This document shows, piece after piece, positions 1-8,283 of a stretch of DNA of 64,000 nt (positions are counted from its first letter, which is position 1; each line of letters opens with the position of its first letter). Position numbers and translations under genes: made by a program. Under the pieces are notes generated by a model. The model searched no databases, was not told where the DNA came from, and worked only from the letters and a program-made list of their open reading frames with translations. The stretch is from contig NZ_LAIR01000002.1 in NCBI RefSeq assembly GCF_001247745.1, forward strand, positions 992,001-1,056,000, read 5' to 3'. Source of the DNA: Luteipulveratus halotolerans (GTDB lineage: Bacteria > Actinomycetota > Actinomycetes > Actinomycetales > Dermatophilaceae).

Positions 1-198
1 GGCACGATCGACGAGCTCGCCTTCCGGGCGCAGCCCAAGGAGGTCGCCAAGCGTCAGGTCGAGAGCCTCAAGCTCGCGGCCAACGACGCCACCCGCACGC
101 CCGACGGCGAGCTCAAGACCGACAAGGTGGCCGCCGGTGTCGGCGGCCTGGGCGCCTTCCTGCTGCTGCTCGGCCTGATCCGCCGCGCCCGCAGCTGA
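1..198 (+). CDS. DUF3618-domain protein, C-terminal part (5' end outside window)
   Basis: The window opens inside this gene; 65 residues remain before TGA at 196-198. The first visible residues, TIDELAFRAQPKEV, match the conserved motif of DUF3618 proteins, small actinobacterial proteins of unknown function. A hydrophobic stretch near the C-terminus (VAAGVGGLGAFLLLLGLI) is followed by RRARS, so the protein is probably membrane-anchored with a short basic cytoplasmic tail. The GroES-like gene begins 4 bp downstream, so the two are probably co-transcribed. The function is unknown. Confidence 0.75.
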   Translation, partial: GTIDELAFRAQPKEVAKRQVESLKLAANDATRTPDGELKTDKVAAGVGGLGAFLLLLGLIRRARS

Positions 199-202
199 GC
201 GC

Positions 203-544
203 GTGGCCGAGCCCGCGACGACGGATGGCCTGCCCATCCGGATGCTGCACGACCGCGTCCTGGTCTCCCGTGAGGGCGAGCCCGGTGAGCGCAAGTCCGG
301 TGGCGGCATCGTCATCCCGGCCACCGCGAGCGTGGGCAAGCGCCTCGCCTGGGCCGAGGTCGTCGCTCTCGGCGCGCACGTGCGCCAGGTCAACCTCGGC
401 GACCGGGTGCTCTACGACCCCGAGGACAAGGCCGAGGTCGAGCTGCAGTCCAAGGACTACGTCCTGCTGCGCGAGCGTGACCTGCACGCCGTGACCGTGG
501 CCGCGACGACGAGCGACAACGGACGCACCGGCCTCTACCTGTGA
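203..544 (+). CDS. GroES-like co-chaperonin family protein
   Basis: This 113-aa protein starts at GTG 203, four bases after the DUF3618 stop. The core (MLHDRVLVSREGEPGERKSG, then GGIVIPATA, then GDRVLYDPED and ending DYVLLRERD) follows the Cpn10 fold: a beta-barrel with a mobile loop and a C-terminal Y-x-L-L strand. It is slightly longer than the usual 95-100 aa because of N- and C-terminal extensions, and no groEL lies beside it, so it is probably a divergent paralogue and not the main GroES. Whether it partners with a chaperonin cannot be read from the sequence. Confidence 0.8.
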   Translation: MAEPATTDGLPIRMLHDRVLVSREGEPGERKSGGGIVIPATASVGKRLAWAEVVALGAHVRQVNLGDRVLYDPEDKAEVELQSKDYVLLRERDLHAVTVAATTSDNGRTGLYL

Positions 545-547
545 CGC

Positions 548-595
548 GTACGACGACGCCGCACCTTCTTCGGTGAAGGTGCGGCGTCGTCGTAC
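548..595. terminator. Bidirectional intrinsic terminator
   Basis: A perfect 21-bp stem (548-568 with 575-595) closes a 6-nt loop between two convergent genes, the GroES-like gene ending at 544 and kbl ending at 601. There is no clear U-tract on either side, as is common in high-GC actinobacteria. Confidence 0.75.
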
Positions 596-600
596 TCGGG

Positions 601-1797
601 TCAGCTGCCGGTGACCTCGGCGCGCGCGTCGACGAACGCCTGCACGCACGTGCGCACGTCGTCCTCGCTGTGCGCTGCCGAGAGCTGGACGCGGATGCGC
701 GCCTTGCCCTGCGGCACGACCGGGTAGGAGAACGCGATCACGTAGACGCCACGCTCGAGCATGGCGTCGGCGACCTGTGCGGCCGTCCGCGCACCGTCCT
801 CGCCCGGGAACATCACCGGCGTGATCGGGTGGGTGCCGGGCAGCAGCTCGAAGCCGGCCTCGTCCATCAGCTCGCGGAACAGAGTCGTGTTGCGCTGCAA
901 CGCCTTTCGCTGGTCGGCGGAGCCTGCCGCGAGCTCGAGCGCCTTGAGCGAGCCGGCCACGACGCTCGGAGCGACAGCGTTGGAGAAGAGGTAGGGGCGT
1001 GAGCGCTGACGCAGCAGGTCGACGATCTCCTGGTGCGCGGCGACGTAGCCGCCGGATGCGCCGCCGAGGGCCTTGCCGAGCGTGCCGGTGACGATGTCGA
1101 CACGGTCGAGCACGCCCTTGAGCTCGTGGGTGCCGCGGCCGCCCTCGCCGACGAACCCGACCGCGTGCGAGTCGTCGACCATGACGAGGGCACCGAACTC
1201 GTCTGCGAGGTCACAGATCTCGTCGAGCGGTGCGTAGTAGCCGTCCATCGAGAACACGCCGTCGGTCACCACGACGGTACGACGCGCGCCGGCATCGCGG
1301 GCCGCCTCGAGCTGGGTGCGCAGGTCGGCCATGTCGGCGTTCTTGTAGCGGAAGCGCTGCGCCTTCGACAGGCGGATGCCGTCGATGAGCGACGCGTGGT
1401 TGAGCTCGTCGCTGATGATCGCGTCCTCGGCGCCGAACAGCACCTCGAACGTGCCGCCGTTGGCGTCGAAGCAGGAGGAGTAGAGGATCGCGGCGTCCTG
1501 CCCGGCGAAGTCGGCGAGCCGTCGCTCCAGCTCGGTGTGCCGGGCCTGCGTGCCGCAGATGAAGCGCACCGACGCCATCCCGAAACCCCACTCCTGCAGG
1601 GCGTTCGAGGCGGCAGCCACGACCTCGGGATGGTCGGCCAGGCCGAGGTAGTTGTTGGCGCAGAAGTTCAGCGCCTCCGCCTGCTTCGTCGTGACGTGCG
1701 CCGACTGGGGCGAGGTCAGCTCACGTTCGTGCTTGGTGAGGCCGGCCTCGTCGATCTCGGCCAGCGTGGCGGCCAGGTCGTCCTTGATGCTGTACAT
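601..1797 (-). CDS. kbl: Glycine C-acetyltransferase (2-amino-3-ketobutyrate CoA ligase)
   Basis: A PLP-dependent alpha-oxoamine synthase that cleaves 2-amino-3-oxobutyrate with CoA to glycine and acetyl-CoA, the second step of threonine degradation. The start ATG at 1797 gives 398 aa, the usual length for Kbl; frames further upstream add unrelated sequence. Family motifs are visible: NNYLGLADHPEV near the N-terminus, SCFDANGG, DDSHAVGF, and GTLGKALGG carrying the Schiff-base lysine. It lies 43 bp downstream of tdh on the same strand, so the two form the usual tdh-kbl operon. Confidence 0.95.
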   Translation of the reverse strand: MYSIKDDLAATLAEIDEAGLTKHERELTSPQSAHVTTKQAEALNFCANNYLGLADHPEVVAAASNALQEWGFGMASVRFICGTQARHTELERRLADFAGQDAAILYSSCFDANGGTFEVLFGAEDAIISDELNHASLIDGIRLSKAQRFRYKNADMADLRTQLEAARDAGARRTVVVTDGVFSMDGYYAPLDEICDLADEFGALVMVDDSHAVGFVGEGGRGTHELKGVLDRVDIVTGTLGKALGGASGGYVAAHQEIVDLLRQRSRPYLFSNAVAPSVVAGSLKALELAAGSADQRKALQRNTTLFRELMDEAGFELLPGTHPITPVMFPGEDGARTAAQVADAMLERGVYVIAFSYPVVPQGKARIRVQLSAAHSEDDVRTCVQAFVDARAEVTGS

Positions 1798-1840
1798 GGG
1801 GCTCCTTCGGGGGTCGTACGACGACAGCGCGGGTGAGGGG

Positions 1841-2877
1841 TCAGCTCCAGTCCATGACGACCTTGCCGCACTCACCGGAGCGGGCGGCGGCGAACGCGTC
1901 CTGCCACTGCTCGGCCGGGAAGCGGTGGGTGATCACGGACTGCACAGCGCGCTCGAGCACCTGCGAGGACTGCAGCATCGCGCTCATGGCGTACCAGGTG
2001 TCGTACATCTCGCGGCCGTAGATGCCCTTGATGTGATCATGTGCGTGATCACCCGGCCCCAGTCGATGGGGTAGGGCTCGGCGGGCAGGCCCAGCATCGC
2101 GATGCGGCCGCCGTGGTTCATGTTGGCGAGCATCTCCTCGACGGCGGCCGGGTGGCCCGACATCTCCAGCCCGATGTCGAAGCCCTCGCGCATGCCGAGC
2201 TTGCGCTGGGCGTCGGCGACCCGTTCGCGGGCGACGTTGACGACCAGGTCGGCACCGGCGGCCTTGGCGAGCTCGAGGCGGTAGTCGCTGACGTCGGTGA
2301 CGACGACGTTGCGGGCGCCCACGTGGCGAGCGATCGCAGCGCCCATGACGCCGATCGGGCCGGCGCCGGTCACCAGGATGTCCTCACCGGCGATCGGGAA
2401 GGACAAGGCGGTGTGGGTGGCGTTGCCGAAGGGGTCGAAGACCGCGCCCACGTCGGGGTCCAGGTCATCGGGCTGCACCCACACGTTGCTCGCGGGGATG
2501 ACGACGTAGTCGGCGAACGCACCGTCGCGGTTGACGCCGATGCCCACCGTGCGGATGCACAGGTGGCGCCGGCCGGCACGGCAGTTGCGGCACTCACCGC
2601 AGATGATGTGGCCCTCACCGGAGGCCCGTTGACCGACCTGGACGCTCGTGACGTGGTCGCCGATCTCGACGACCTCGCCGAAGAACTCGTGACCGATGAT
2701 CTGGGGGACGTCGACCGTGGCGGCGGCCCAGTCGTCCCACTGCTCCAGATGCAGGTCGGTGCCGCAGAGGCCGGCACGCAGGACCCGGATCTTGACGTCG
2801 TCGGGTCCGCAGATGGGCTCGGGGGCATCGATGAGCTCGAGGCCAGGAGCAGCAGTGGTCTTGGCTAGTGCACGCAC
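1841..2877 (-). pseudogene. tdh: L-threonine 3-dehydrogenase, interrupted by one frame break
   Basis: A zinc-dependent medium-chain dehydrogenase that oxidises threonine to 2-amino-3-oxobutyrate for Kbl. From GTG 2877 the frame shows CGTDLHLEQW and GHEFFGEV (catalytic zinc), the CGECRNCRAGRRHLC structural-zinc lobe and the GAGPIGVMG NAD-binding loop. At about 2033-2036 the frame breaks after DWGRVITHMIT; the rest (IKGIYGREMYDTWYAMSAML through GKVVMDWS, stop at 1841) continues in another frame. Adding one base restores 345 aa, the family length. I favour a sequencing error or a very recent mutation, because both halves are perfectly conserved and kbl is intact. Confidence 0.85.
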
Positions 2878-2932
2878 GCCCGTCAGTGTGCCGGGTCGGT
2901 GCCCAGCAGGTGAGACGGGGGTGGAACAACGA

Positions 2933-2963
2933 AGCTGGGGCCCGACAGAGTCGGACCCCAGCT
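2933..2963 (-). terminator. Terminator downstream of tRNA-Lys
   Basis: An inverted repeat (2933-2940 with 2956-2963, extended inward by 2942-2946 with 2950-2954) lies 10 bp beyond the encoded CCA of tRNA-Lys on the minus strand and before the tdh start. Its position suits transcription termination of the tRNA. Confidence 0.55.
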
Positions 2964-2975
2964 CGTGTGGATTGG

Positions 2976-3048
<73 letters not shown>

Positions 3049-3127
3049 AACGAGGAGAAACCATAGCAGGCAGATCGCGCGGGTATGAAATCGAGCCTGC
3101 GGCGCTGCTCCGACCCCCGTCGAGCCG

Positions 3128-3757
3128 TCACTTCCGCAGGGTGCGCAGGGCGAACCCGGCCGCGATCAGGGCGGCGAGTGTCGAGCCGAAAAGCACTGTG
3201 GTTGCACCGGATCCGCGTTCTTCGCCGGGCGACGTGCGGTCCAGCGTGCCGGCCCGCGCGACCGGTGCAGCGGTGGCATCAGCGGGCTCGGCGGAGGCCG
3301 CTCCCGGCCCGGGCGTCCCGGACGTGACGCTGGTCATGCTCTCGACCGGTTCGGCCGGCTCGTACGACGGTCCGGGTCGCGGCGCCGAGGTGACCGTCGG
3401 CGGCTGCGGCGTACCGGACGGCCGCGGCGACGTCGTACCCGGTGCGGTCCGATCCGGCTCCGGCGCAGGCGGGATCGGCCGGGTCCGGGTGGCGGTGGGC
3501 TCGTTCGGGTCGTCGGTCGGTCGTGCGGTGCTGGGCTCCGGCTCGGGCGTCCGCGTGGAGGTGGGGGACGGGGCCGTGCTCGTGCTGGCCGTCGGCTCGG
3601 TCGTGGGGGAGGCCGTCGTGGTGGTGGTCGTCGACGGCGGCGGGGTCGAGGTCGACGCGCGGGCCGATGAGGTGCTCAGAGTGCTCGTGGCGATGGCGGC
3701 GAACAGCGGGAGAGTCACCAGGACGGCGCGTCGGATCGCTCGGCGGGGTCCGGTCAT
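3128..3757 (-). CDS. Secreted Thr/Pro/Ser-rich protein with C-terminal membrane segment
   Basis: A 209-aa protein from ATG 3757. The N-terminus (MTGPRRAIRRAVLVTLPLFA) is a signal peptide ending near ARAS. The next 130 residues are a low-complexity stretch of Thr, Pro, Ser and Glu (runs such as STTTTTTASPTTEP), probably an extended cell-wall-spanning and possibly O-mannosylated region. A hydrophobic segment (TTVLFGSTLAALIAAGFAL) followed by RTLRK ends the protein, resembling a C-terminal anchor but without an LPXTG motif. No enzymatic domain is visible; the function is unknown. The compositional bias makes the frame credible but the boundaries less certain. Confidence 0.6.
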   Translation of the reverse strand: MTGPRRAIRRAVLVTLPLFAAIATSTLSTSSARASTSTPPPSTTTTTTASPTTEPTASTSTAPSPTSTRTPEPEPSTARPTDDPNEPTATRTRPIPPAPEPDRTAPGTTSPRPSGTPQPPTVTSAPRPGPSYEPAEPVESMTSVTSGTPGPGAASAEPADATAAPVARAGTLDRTSPGEERGSGATTVLFGSTLAALIAAGFALRTLRK

Positions 3758-3871
3758 GGCGACATTCTGAGGCCATGTCCTCCCGCCGTGCGCCCGGACG
3801 AGTCGATAGGTTGCCCAGCGAGTAGGCGAACCAGCGTTCGCACACACCGAGCCGAGCAGAGGTGAACCACG

Positions 3872-5653
3872 ATGACGCTCCAGACGGAGACGGCGGTCGA
3901 ACGCCCCGTCGACGACATACCGCGGACCACCGCGAAGCCCAGCTGGAAGGTCGCCGTCAAGCGCGCGATCCAGAAGTTCTCGCAGGACCAGTGCACAGAC
4001 GTCGCCGCGATGCTGACGTACTACTCGATGCTGGCGCTGTTCCCGGGCCTCATCGCCGTGGTCTCGCTGATCGGCGTGTTCGACATCAAGCCGGACACCC
4101 TCATCGAGATCGTCGCCGGGATCATGGACAAGCCGGTCACCGACTCCACGTTCGAGACGCCGCGCACCATCCTCAACAACTTCAGCAGCCAGAGCGGCGC
4201 CGGTCTCGCTCTGCTCGTCGGTGTGCTCGGCGCGCTGTGGTCGGCGTCGGGGTATGTCGGCGGCTTCAGCCGGGCGCTCAACCGCATCTACGACATCGGC
4301 GAGGGCCGGCCGTTCATCAAGCTGCGTCCGTGGCTCTACCTCATCACGGCGGTCGAGGTCCTGCTCATCGTCCTGGTGCTCGTCGCGATGGTGTTCTCCG
4401 GCAGCGTGGCCAACGAGGTCGGCAAGAAGATCGGGCTCGGTCAGCAGGCGGTCGACGTCTGGAACATCGCCAAGTGGCCGTTCGTGTGCCTCATCGTCAT
4501 CCTCGTGATCTGCCTGCTCTACTGGGCGACACCCAACGTGCGCAAACCGCGCCGCATCTTCCTCAGCTGGGGCGCCGCGATCGGCTTCCTGGTCTGGGTC
4601 CTCGCCTCGGCCGCGTTCGGCATCTACGTCACGATGACCGGCGGGTCGTCGTACAACAAGACGTACGGCGCGTTCGCCGGCGCCGTGATGTTCCTGCTGT
4701 GGCTGTGGATCACCAACCTGGCCCTGCTGTTCGGCGCCGAGCTCGACGCCGAGCTCGAGCGCACGCGCCAGCTAAAGTCGGGTCTGCCGGCCGAGGAGCT
4801 GATCCTGCTGCCGGCCCGCGACGACACGGGGCTGCAGAAGAACGCCGAGAAGTACGACGAGACGGTGCACCAGGCGCACGAGCTGCGCCTGCGGTCCGAC
4901 GCCGACCACGAGAAGGCGGCGGAGGGGCTGGTGCCCGCGCTCGCCGTCCGCAGGAGCAACGAGAGGACTGCATCAGCCATGACCGCCAGCACCGACGGAC
5001 CGACTCGCCCGGCCACGCGCCACGTCGACGGCACACCCGAGGGCTACGGCGCGCCGTCGCGCGCGACGCAGCTGCGCGAGGACTCCCGCACTCAGCCGTA
5101 CGACGCCGCCCGCGAGCGCGAGATCGTGCGCATCGACCGCGAGGACCGGCGCGCCGCAGCGCTGGTCGAGGCGGGTCGCAACCGCAAGGTGCGCGACCGG
5201 CTGGAGGCGCAGGAGGCCAAGGCCGCCCAGGCCCGCAAGGAGGCCGAGCGCAAGGCCAAGGAGGCGCGCGAGGCCCGCGAGTCGCAGGTCACCCGTGAAG
5301 AGCGCTGGGCCGAGGTCGACCGGGTCCGCGCGCAGTTCGCCCCGCGTGACTCGGTCGCCCGCGACGAGGTGTCGGCCGAGCGACAGGCGCGCCGCGCGAC
5401 GTACGACGCCGAGCAGGCGCAGAAGGCGGCCAACCCGCCGGCCCCCAAGCCGCCCAAGCCGAAGAAGTCGCCGATGCCCAGCGCTCTGCGGACGCAGGTC
5501 GAGCAGGAGCGCGCCGAGCGGCGTACGTCCTGGTATCAGGCCCGGCGCCCGCAGAACGTCGGCCCGTCCGGTGCCACCTCCGTCGAGATCGTCGACGACG
5601 AGCGGGTCGAGGACGAGCCGCAGTTCCGCCGCGACCGACGCGCGAGGTCCTGA
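3872..5653 (+). CDS. YihY/virulence factor BrkB family membrane protein
   Basis: The first 290 residues of this 593-aa protein form the YihY/BrkB integral-membrane domain, with about six hydrophobic segments and the motifs AAMLTYYSMLALFPGL, ALWSASGYVGGFSRALNRIY and GAVMFLLWLWITNLALLFGA followed by ELDAELER. The family's role is unsettled; it is often annotated, incorrectly, as ribonuclease BN. The remaining 300 residues are highly charged and rich in Arg, Glu, Ala and Lys (KAAQARKEAERKAKEA), probably a long coiled coil in the cytoplasm. That extension is far longer than in the enterobacterial YihY protein. A Shine-Dalgarno-like AGAGG lies 10 bp before ATG 3872. Confidence 0.88.
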   Translation: MTLQTETAVERPVDDIPRTTAKPSWKVAVKRAIQKFSQDQCTDVAAMLTYYSMLALFPGLIAVVSLIGVFDIKPDTLIEIVAGIMDKPVTDSTFETPRTILNNFSSQSGAGLALLVGVLGALWSASGYVGGFSRALNRIYDIGEGRPFIKLRPWLYLITAVEVLLIVLVLVAMVFSGSVANEVGKKIGLGQQAVDVWNIAKWPFVCLIVILVICLLYWATPNVRKPRRIFLSWGAAIGFLVWVLASAAFGIYVTMTGGSSYNKTYGAFAGAVMFLLWLWITNLALLFGAELDAELERTRQLKSGLPAEELILLPARDDTGLQKNAEKYDETVHQAHELRLRSDADHEKAAEGLVPALAVRRSNERTASAMTASTDGPTRPATRHVDGTPEGYGAPSRATQLREDSRTQPYDAAREREIVRIDREDRRAAALVEAGRNRKVRDRLEAQEAKAAQARKEAERKAKEAREARESQVTREERWAEVDRVRAQFAPRDSVARDEVSAERQARRATYDAEQAQKAANPPAPKPPKPKKSPMPSALRTQVEQERAERRTSWYQARRPQNVGPSGATSVEIVDDERVEDEPQFRRDRRARS

Positions 5654-5662
5654 GACACCACT

Positions 5663-5699
5663 GACGCACCCGGTGCCCGCGAGGGGCGCCGGGTGCGTC
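5663..5699 (+). terminator. Terminator after the yihY-like gene
   Basis: A stem with arms starting GACGCACCCGG and ending CCGGGTGCGTC, with small internal mismatches, sits 10 bp after the stop codon. The 150 bp that follow up to the next hairpin show no gene or RNA that I can support. Confidence 0.6.
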
Positions 5700-5848
5700 G
5701 GCGTGGTCATACTGGGGACGAGCGATCCGCGATCACCACGGCAAGAGACGCCGGGACCTGCGCACCCGGACAGACCCCAGCACGCGTATGCGGCACAGAA
5801 CCTGGTCTATGGGGCAGGGCGCCTGTGGGAAGGGTCGTGACACAACGA

Positions 5849-5881
5849 GAACGGCGGGCCTGAGTCTCAGGCCCGCCGTTC
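5849..5881 (-). terminator. Terminator downstream of tRNA-His
   Basis: A perfect 15-bp stem with a 3-nt loop lies directly after the CCA end of the minus-strand tRNA-His and is followed on that strand by TCTCGTTGTG, a weakly T-rich tail. Confidence 0.7.
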
Positions 5882-5888
5882 TGCATGG

Positions 5889-5962
5889 GGTGAGTGACGG
5901 GACTTGAACCCGCGACCCTCGCGACCACAACGCGATGCTCTACCAGCTGAGCTACACCCACC
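5889..5962 (-). tRNA. tRNA-His (anticodon GUG)
   Basis: The anticodon arm CGCG-TTGTGGT-CGCG carries anticodon GTG. The extra G at position -1 (5962), the hallmark of tRNA-His, is present and faces C73. The T arm contains GGGTTCAAGTCCC, and the CCA end is encoded at 5886-5888. Confidence 0.95.
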
Positions 5963-6058
5963 ATGGCGACTGCCTCCCCGAAGGAGAGGCAGCGCGAACC
6001 ATCGTACCGGGTCCGAAGGGGTGCTCGTGACCACCCCCGAACCGGGTGCGGAACCGAC

Positions 6059-6691
6059 TCAGGCCAGCGGCGGCAGGACGTGCTTCTCGGCGATCGCCTT
6101 CGCCGCGTTGGTGTCCGGGCCGGGCTGTGGGACGAACACGGCCTCGCGGTAGTAGCGCAGCTCGTTGATCGACTCGCGGATGTCGGCGAGCGCTCGGTGG
6201 CCGCCGTCCTTCTTGGGGGCGTTGAAGTAGGCGCGCGGGTACCAGCGGCGCGAGAGCTCCTTGATCGACGACACGTCGATGATCCGGTAGTGCAGGTGCT
6301 GCTCCAGCTCGGGCATGTCGCGGGCGAGGAAGTTGCGGTCGGTCGCGACGGTGTTGCCGCCGAGCGGCGCCTTGCGCGCGTCGGGGGCGAACTCGCGGAC
6401 GTACGCCAGCACCTGGTCCTGCGCCTCGGCGAGGGTCACGCCGGCGTCGAGCTCGTCGAGCAGAGCGCTCGTGGTGTGCATCTCGCGGACGAAGTCGTTC
6501 ATCTGCTCCAGTGCCTCGGCCGGAGGCTTGATCACCAGGTCGACTCCGTCGCCGAGCTGGTTGAGCTCGAAGTCGGTGACCAGCGCCGCGACCTCGATGA
6601 GGGCGTCGGCCCGCAGGTCGAGACCGGTCATCTCGCAGTCGATCCACACGATCCGGTCGGTCTGGGCACGTCCAGGCACTGAGTCGCTCAC
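6059..6691 (-). CDS. orn: Oligoribonuclease (3'-5' exoribonuclease)
   Basis: This DEDDh exonuclease degrades RNA dinucleotides, including pGpG, to mononucleotides in the cytoplasm. The 210-aa protein shows Exo I (IVWIDCEMTGLDLRADALIE), Exo II (GNTVATDRNFLARDMPELE) and Exo III (ALADIRESINELRYY) with the catalytic Asp/Glu residues in place. Its length is close to the usual 180-215 aa. It is divergent from the PrsW-like gene, with only 37 bp between the starts, so their promoters overlap. Confidence 0.95.
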   Translation of the reverse strand: MSDSVPGRAQTDRIVWIDCEMTGLDLRADALIEVAALVTDFELNQLGDGVDLVIKPPAEALEQMNDFVREMHTTSALLDELDAGVTLAEAQDQVLAYVREFAPDARKAPLGGNTVATDRNFLARDMPELEQHLHYRIIDVSSIKELSRRWYPRAYFNAPKKDGGHRALADIRESINELRYYREAVFVPQPGPDTNAAKAIAEKHVLPPLA

Positions 6692-6728
6692 CCGCCCACC
6701 TTAGGCACCTGCACTAGCCTGCTGGGCT

Positions 6729-7931
6729 ATGACTGGGGGAGCGATGCCGCCTGCGCACGAGCCGATGCCCGCCGTGCGTGCTGTCCGCATGCGTTCGCTC
6801 GCCTCCCGACGACCGGTGCTGCGGCGCTGGCTGCTCATCGCTGTCCTCACCGTGGTGTTCGGGTTCTGCGGGGTGCTGATGCTCGCGCTCGTCGGCGCGA
6901 CGGCCGGTGTCACCGGCACGGTCCTGGGCGCGGTGCTGTCGGTCGTGGTCGTCGGCATCGTCGTACCCGTGTTCTTGTGGGTCGACCGGTTCGAGTCCGA
7001 GCCGGCCGGCATGCTGCTGTTCGCCTTCTTGTGGGGTGCGTGCGTGGCGACGCTCGGCGCGGCGTTCCTCAACGACATCGGCGGCTACCTGCTGGGTGCG
7101 GCCGACGAGGGCAACCCGTTGGTCGCGGTCGGCGTCGCCCCCGTCGTCGAGGAGGTACTCAAGGGGCTCGCACCGTTCCTGCTCCTGCTGTTCAGGCGGC
7201 GTGAGATCGACGGCATCCTCGACGGGATGGTCTACGCCGGGCTCGCGGCCTGCGGCTTCGCGTTCGTCGAGGACATCCTCTACCTCGCCAACGGCTACGC
7301 CTCCGCCGGCGAGGACGGGCTGGTCGGCACGTTCGTCGTCCGGGTCCTCATGAGCCCGTTCGCCCACCCGATGTTCACGATCTGCACCGGCGTCGGGATC
7401 GGCGTCGCGGCCACCTCGCGCACCGCGCTGGTCCGCTGGACCGCGCCCCTCATCGGTCTCGCCTGCGCCGTCACCCTGCACAGCCTGTGGAACGCCGCCG
7501 CCGTCGTGAGCTCGGGCGGCTGGCTGGTCGTCTACGTCGTGGTGCAGGTGCCGCTGTTCCTGATGTTCATCGGGCTGCTGGTCTGGGCCCGCCGGCGCGA
7601 GGCGTCGATGATCGGAGCCCAGCTGAGCCCGTACGCCGACCGCGGCTGGCTCACGCACGCCGAGGTCGCGATGCTCTCTTCGATGCCCGAACGCCGGTAC
7701 GCCCGGGGCTGGGCGGCCGCTCACGGCGGCGCCCCGAGCAAGCAGCAGATGCACGAGTTCCAGGACGCCGCGTCCGAGCTGGCCATGCTGCGTGCGCGGC
7801 TCAACCGCGGCCAGGTCGACGAGCAGGCGCTGGGCGAGGAGCGGGCGCTGCTCGACCTGATGTCGCAGCGCCGACAGCAGTTCCTGGGCACCGCGATCTA
7901 TCGCAAGTTCGAGGTCCTGGGTCACCTCTGA
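6729..7931 (+). CDS. PrsW-family intramembrane metalloprotease
   Basis: A 400-aa membrane protein with seven or more hydrophobic segments. The family's catalytic motifs are present: EE-x2-K at residues 141-145 (VVEEVLKGLAP), F-x3-E in CGFAFVEDILYL, and a late His in PFAHPMFTICTG. PrsW of Bacillus performs site-1 cleavage of an anti-sigma factor; what the actinobacterial homologues cut is generally unknown. A cytoplasmic C-terminal tail of about 120 residues, rich in Arg, Glu and Gln, follows the membrane domain. TAGCCT lies 9 nt before ATG 6729, so the transcript may be nearly leaderless; ATG 6744 is an alternative start. Confidence 0.85.
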   Translation: MTGGAMPPAHEPMPAVRAVRMRSLASRRPVLRRWLLIAVLTVVFGFCGVLMLALVGATAGVTGTVLGAVLSVVVVGIVVPVFLWVDRFESEPAGMLLFAFLWGACVATLGAAFLNDIGGYLLGAADEGNPLVAVGVAPVVEEVLKGLAPFLLLLFRRREIDGILDGMVYAGLAACGFAFVEDILYLANGYASAGEDGLVGTFVVRVLMSPFAHPMFTICTGVGIGVAATSRTALVRWTAPLIGLACAVTLHSLWNAAAVVSSGGWLVVYVVVQVPLFLMFIGLLVWARRREASMIGAQLSPYADRGWLTHAEVAMLSSMPERRYARGWAAAHGGAPSKQQMHEFQDAASELAMLRARLNRGQVDEQALGEERALLDLMSQRRQQFLGTAIYRKFEVLGHL

Positions 7932-7938
7932 GCGAGGG

Positions 7939-7985
<47 letters not shown>

Positions 7986-8106
7986 ATGCAGATCGCGCTT
8001 GCTCGTACGGGCTCTGCACTTCATGGGACGCCGTGGCGGGGCTGTCCCGCGTCACCAGTGACGAGATCGGACGGCGCGTGCTCGGTCTACTAGCATCGCT
8101 GCCGTT

Positions 8107-8180
8107 GCCCTCGTAGCTCAGTTGGACAGAGCAGGTCACTTCTAATGACAAGGCCGCAGGTTCGAGTCCTGCCGGGGGCG
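8107..8180 (+). tRNA. tRNA-Arg (anticodon UCU)
   Basis: A 74-nt cloverleaf: acceptor GCCCTCG pairs with CGGGGGC (one G-U), the D arm contains GCTCAGTTGGACAGAGC, the anticodon loop holds TCT, and the T arm is GCAGG-TTCGAGT-CCTGC. The CCA end is encoded at 8181-8183. Confidence 0.95.
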
Positions 8181-8235
8181 CCATTCGGACGATGTGTCGC
8201 GGTGGAGCGACAGGGGGAGTACAGTCACGCGGCGG

Positions 8236-8254
8236 TAAGGGGTGCCTTGCCTAA
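8236..8254 (+). promoter_or_regulatory. Iron-box-like operator (IdeR/DmdR type) upstream of efeUOB
   Basis: TAAGGGGTGCCTTGCCTAA matches the actinobacterial iron box TTAGGTTAGGCTAACCTAA at 12 of 19 positions, including the strong CCTAA half. It lies 30 bp before the efeU start and just downstream of a possible -10 element, TACAGT (8220-8225). Iron-dependent repression of the ferrous-iron operon is the obvious inference; binding is not shown. Confidence 0.5.
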
Positions 8255-8283
8255 TTGTTCGTCCGCGAAGAACCGAGAGTGCT

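Noticed and set aside
1841..2877. Programmed frameshift in tdh
   Set aside because: No slippery heptamer or following structure is evident, and tdh is not known to use recoding. A missing base explains it.
3872..5653. Ribonuclease BN annotation of the YihY-like protein
   Set aside because: The RNase BN name was attached to this membrane family by mistake; the sequence has membrane helices and no nuclease motif.
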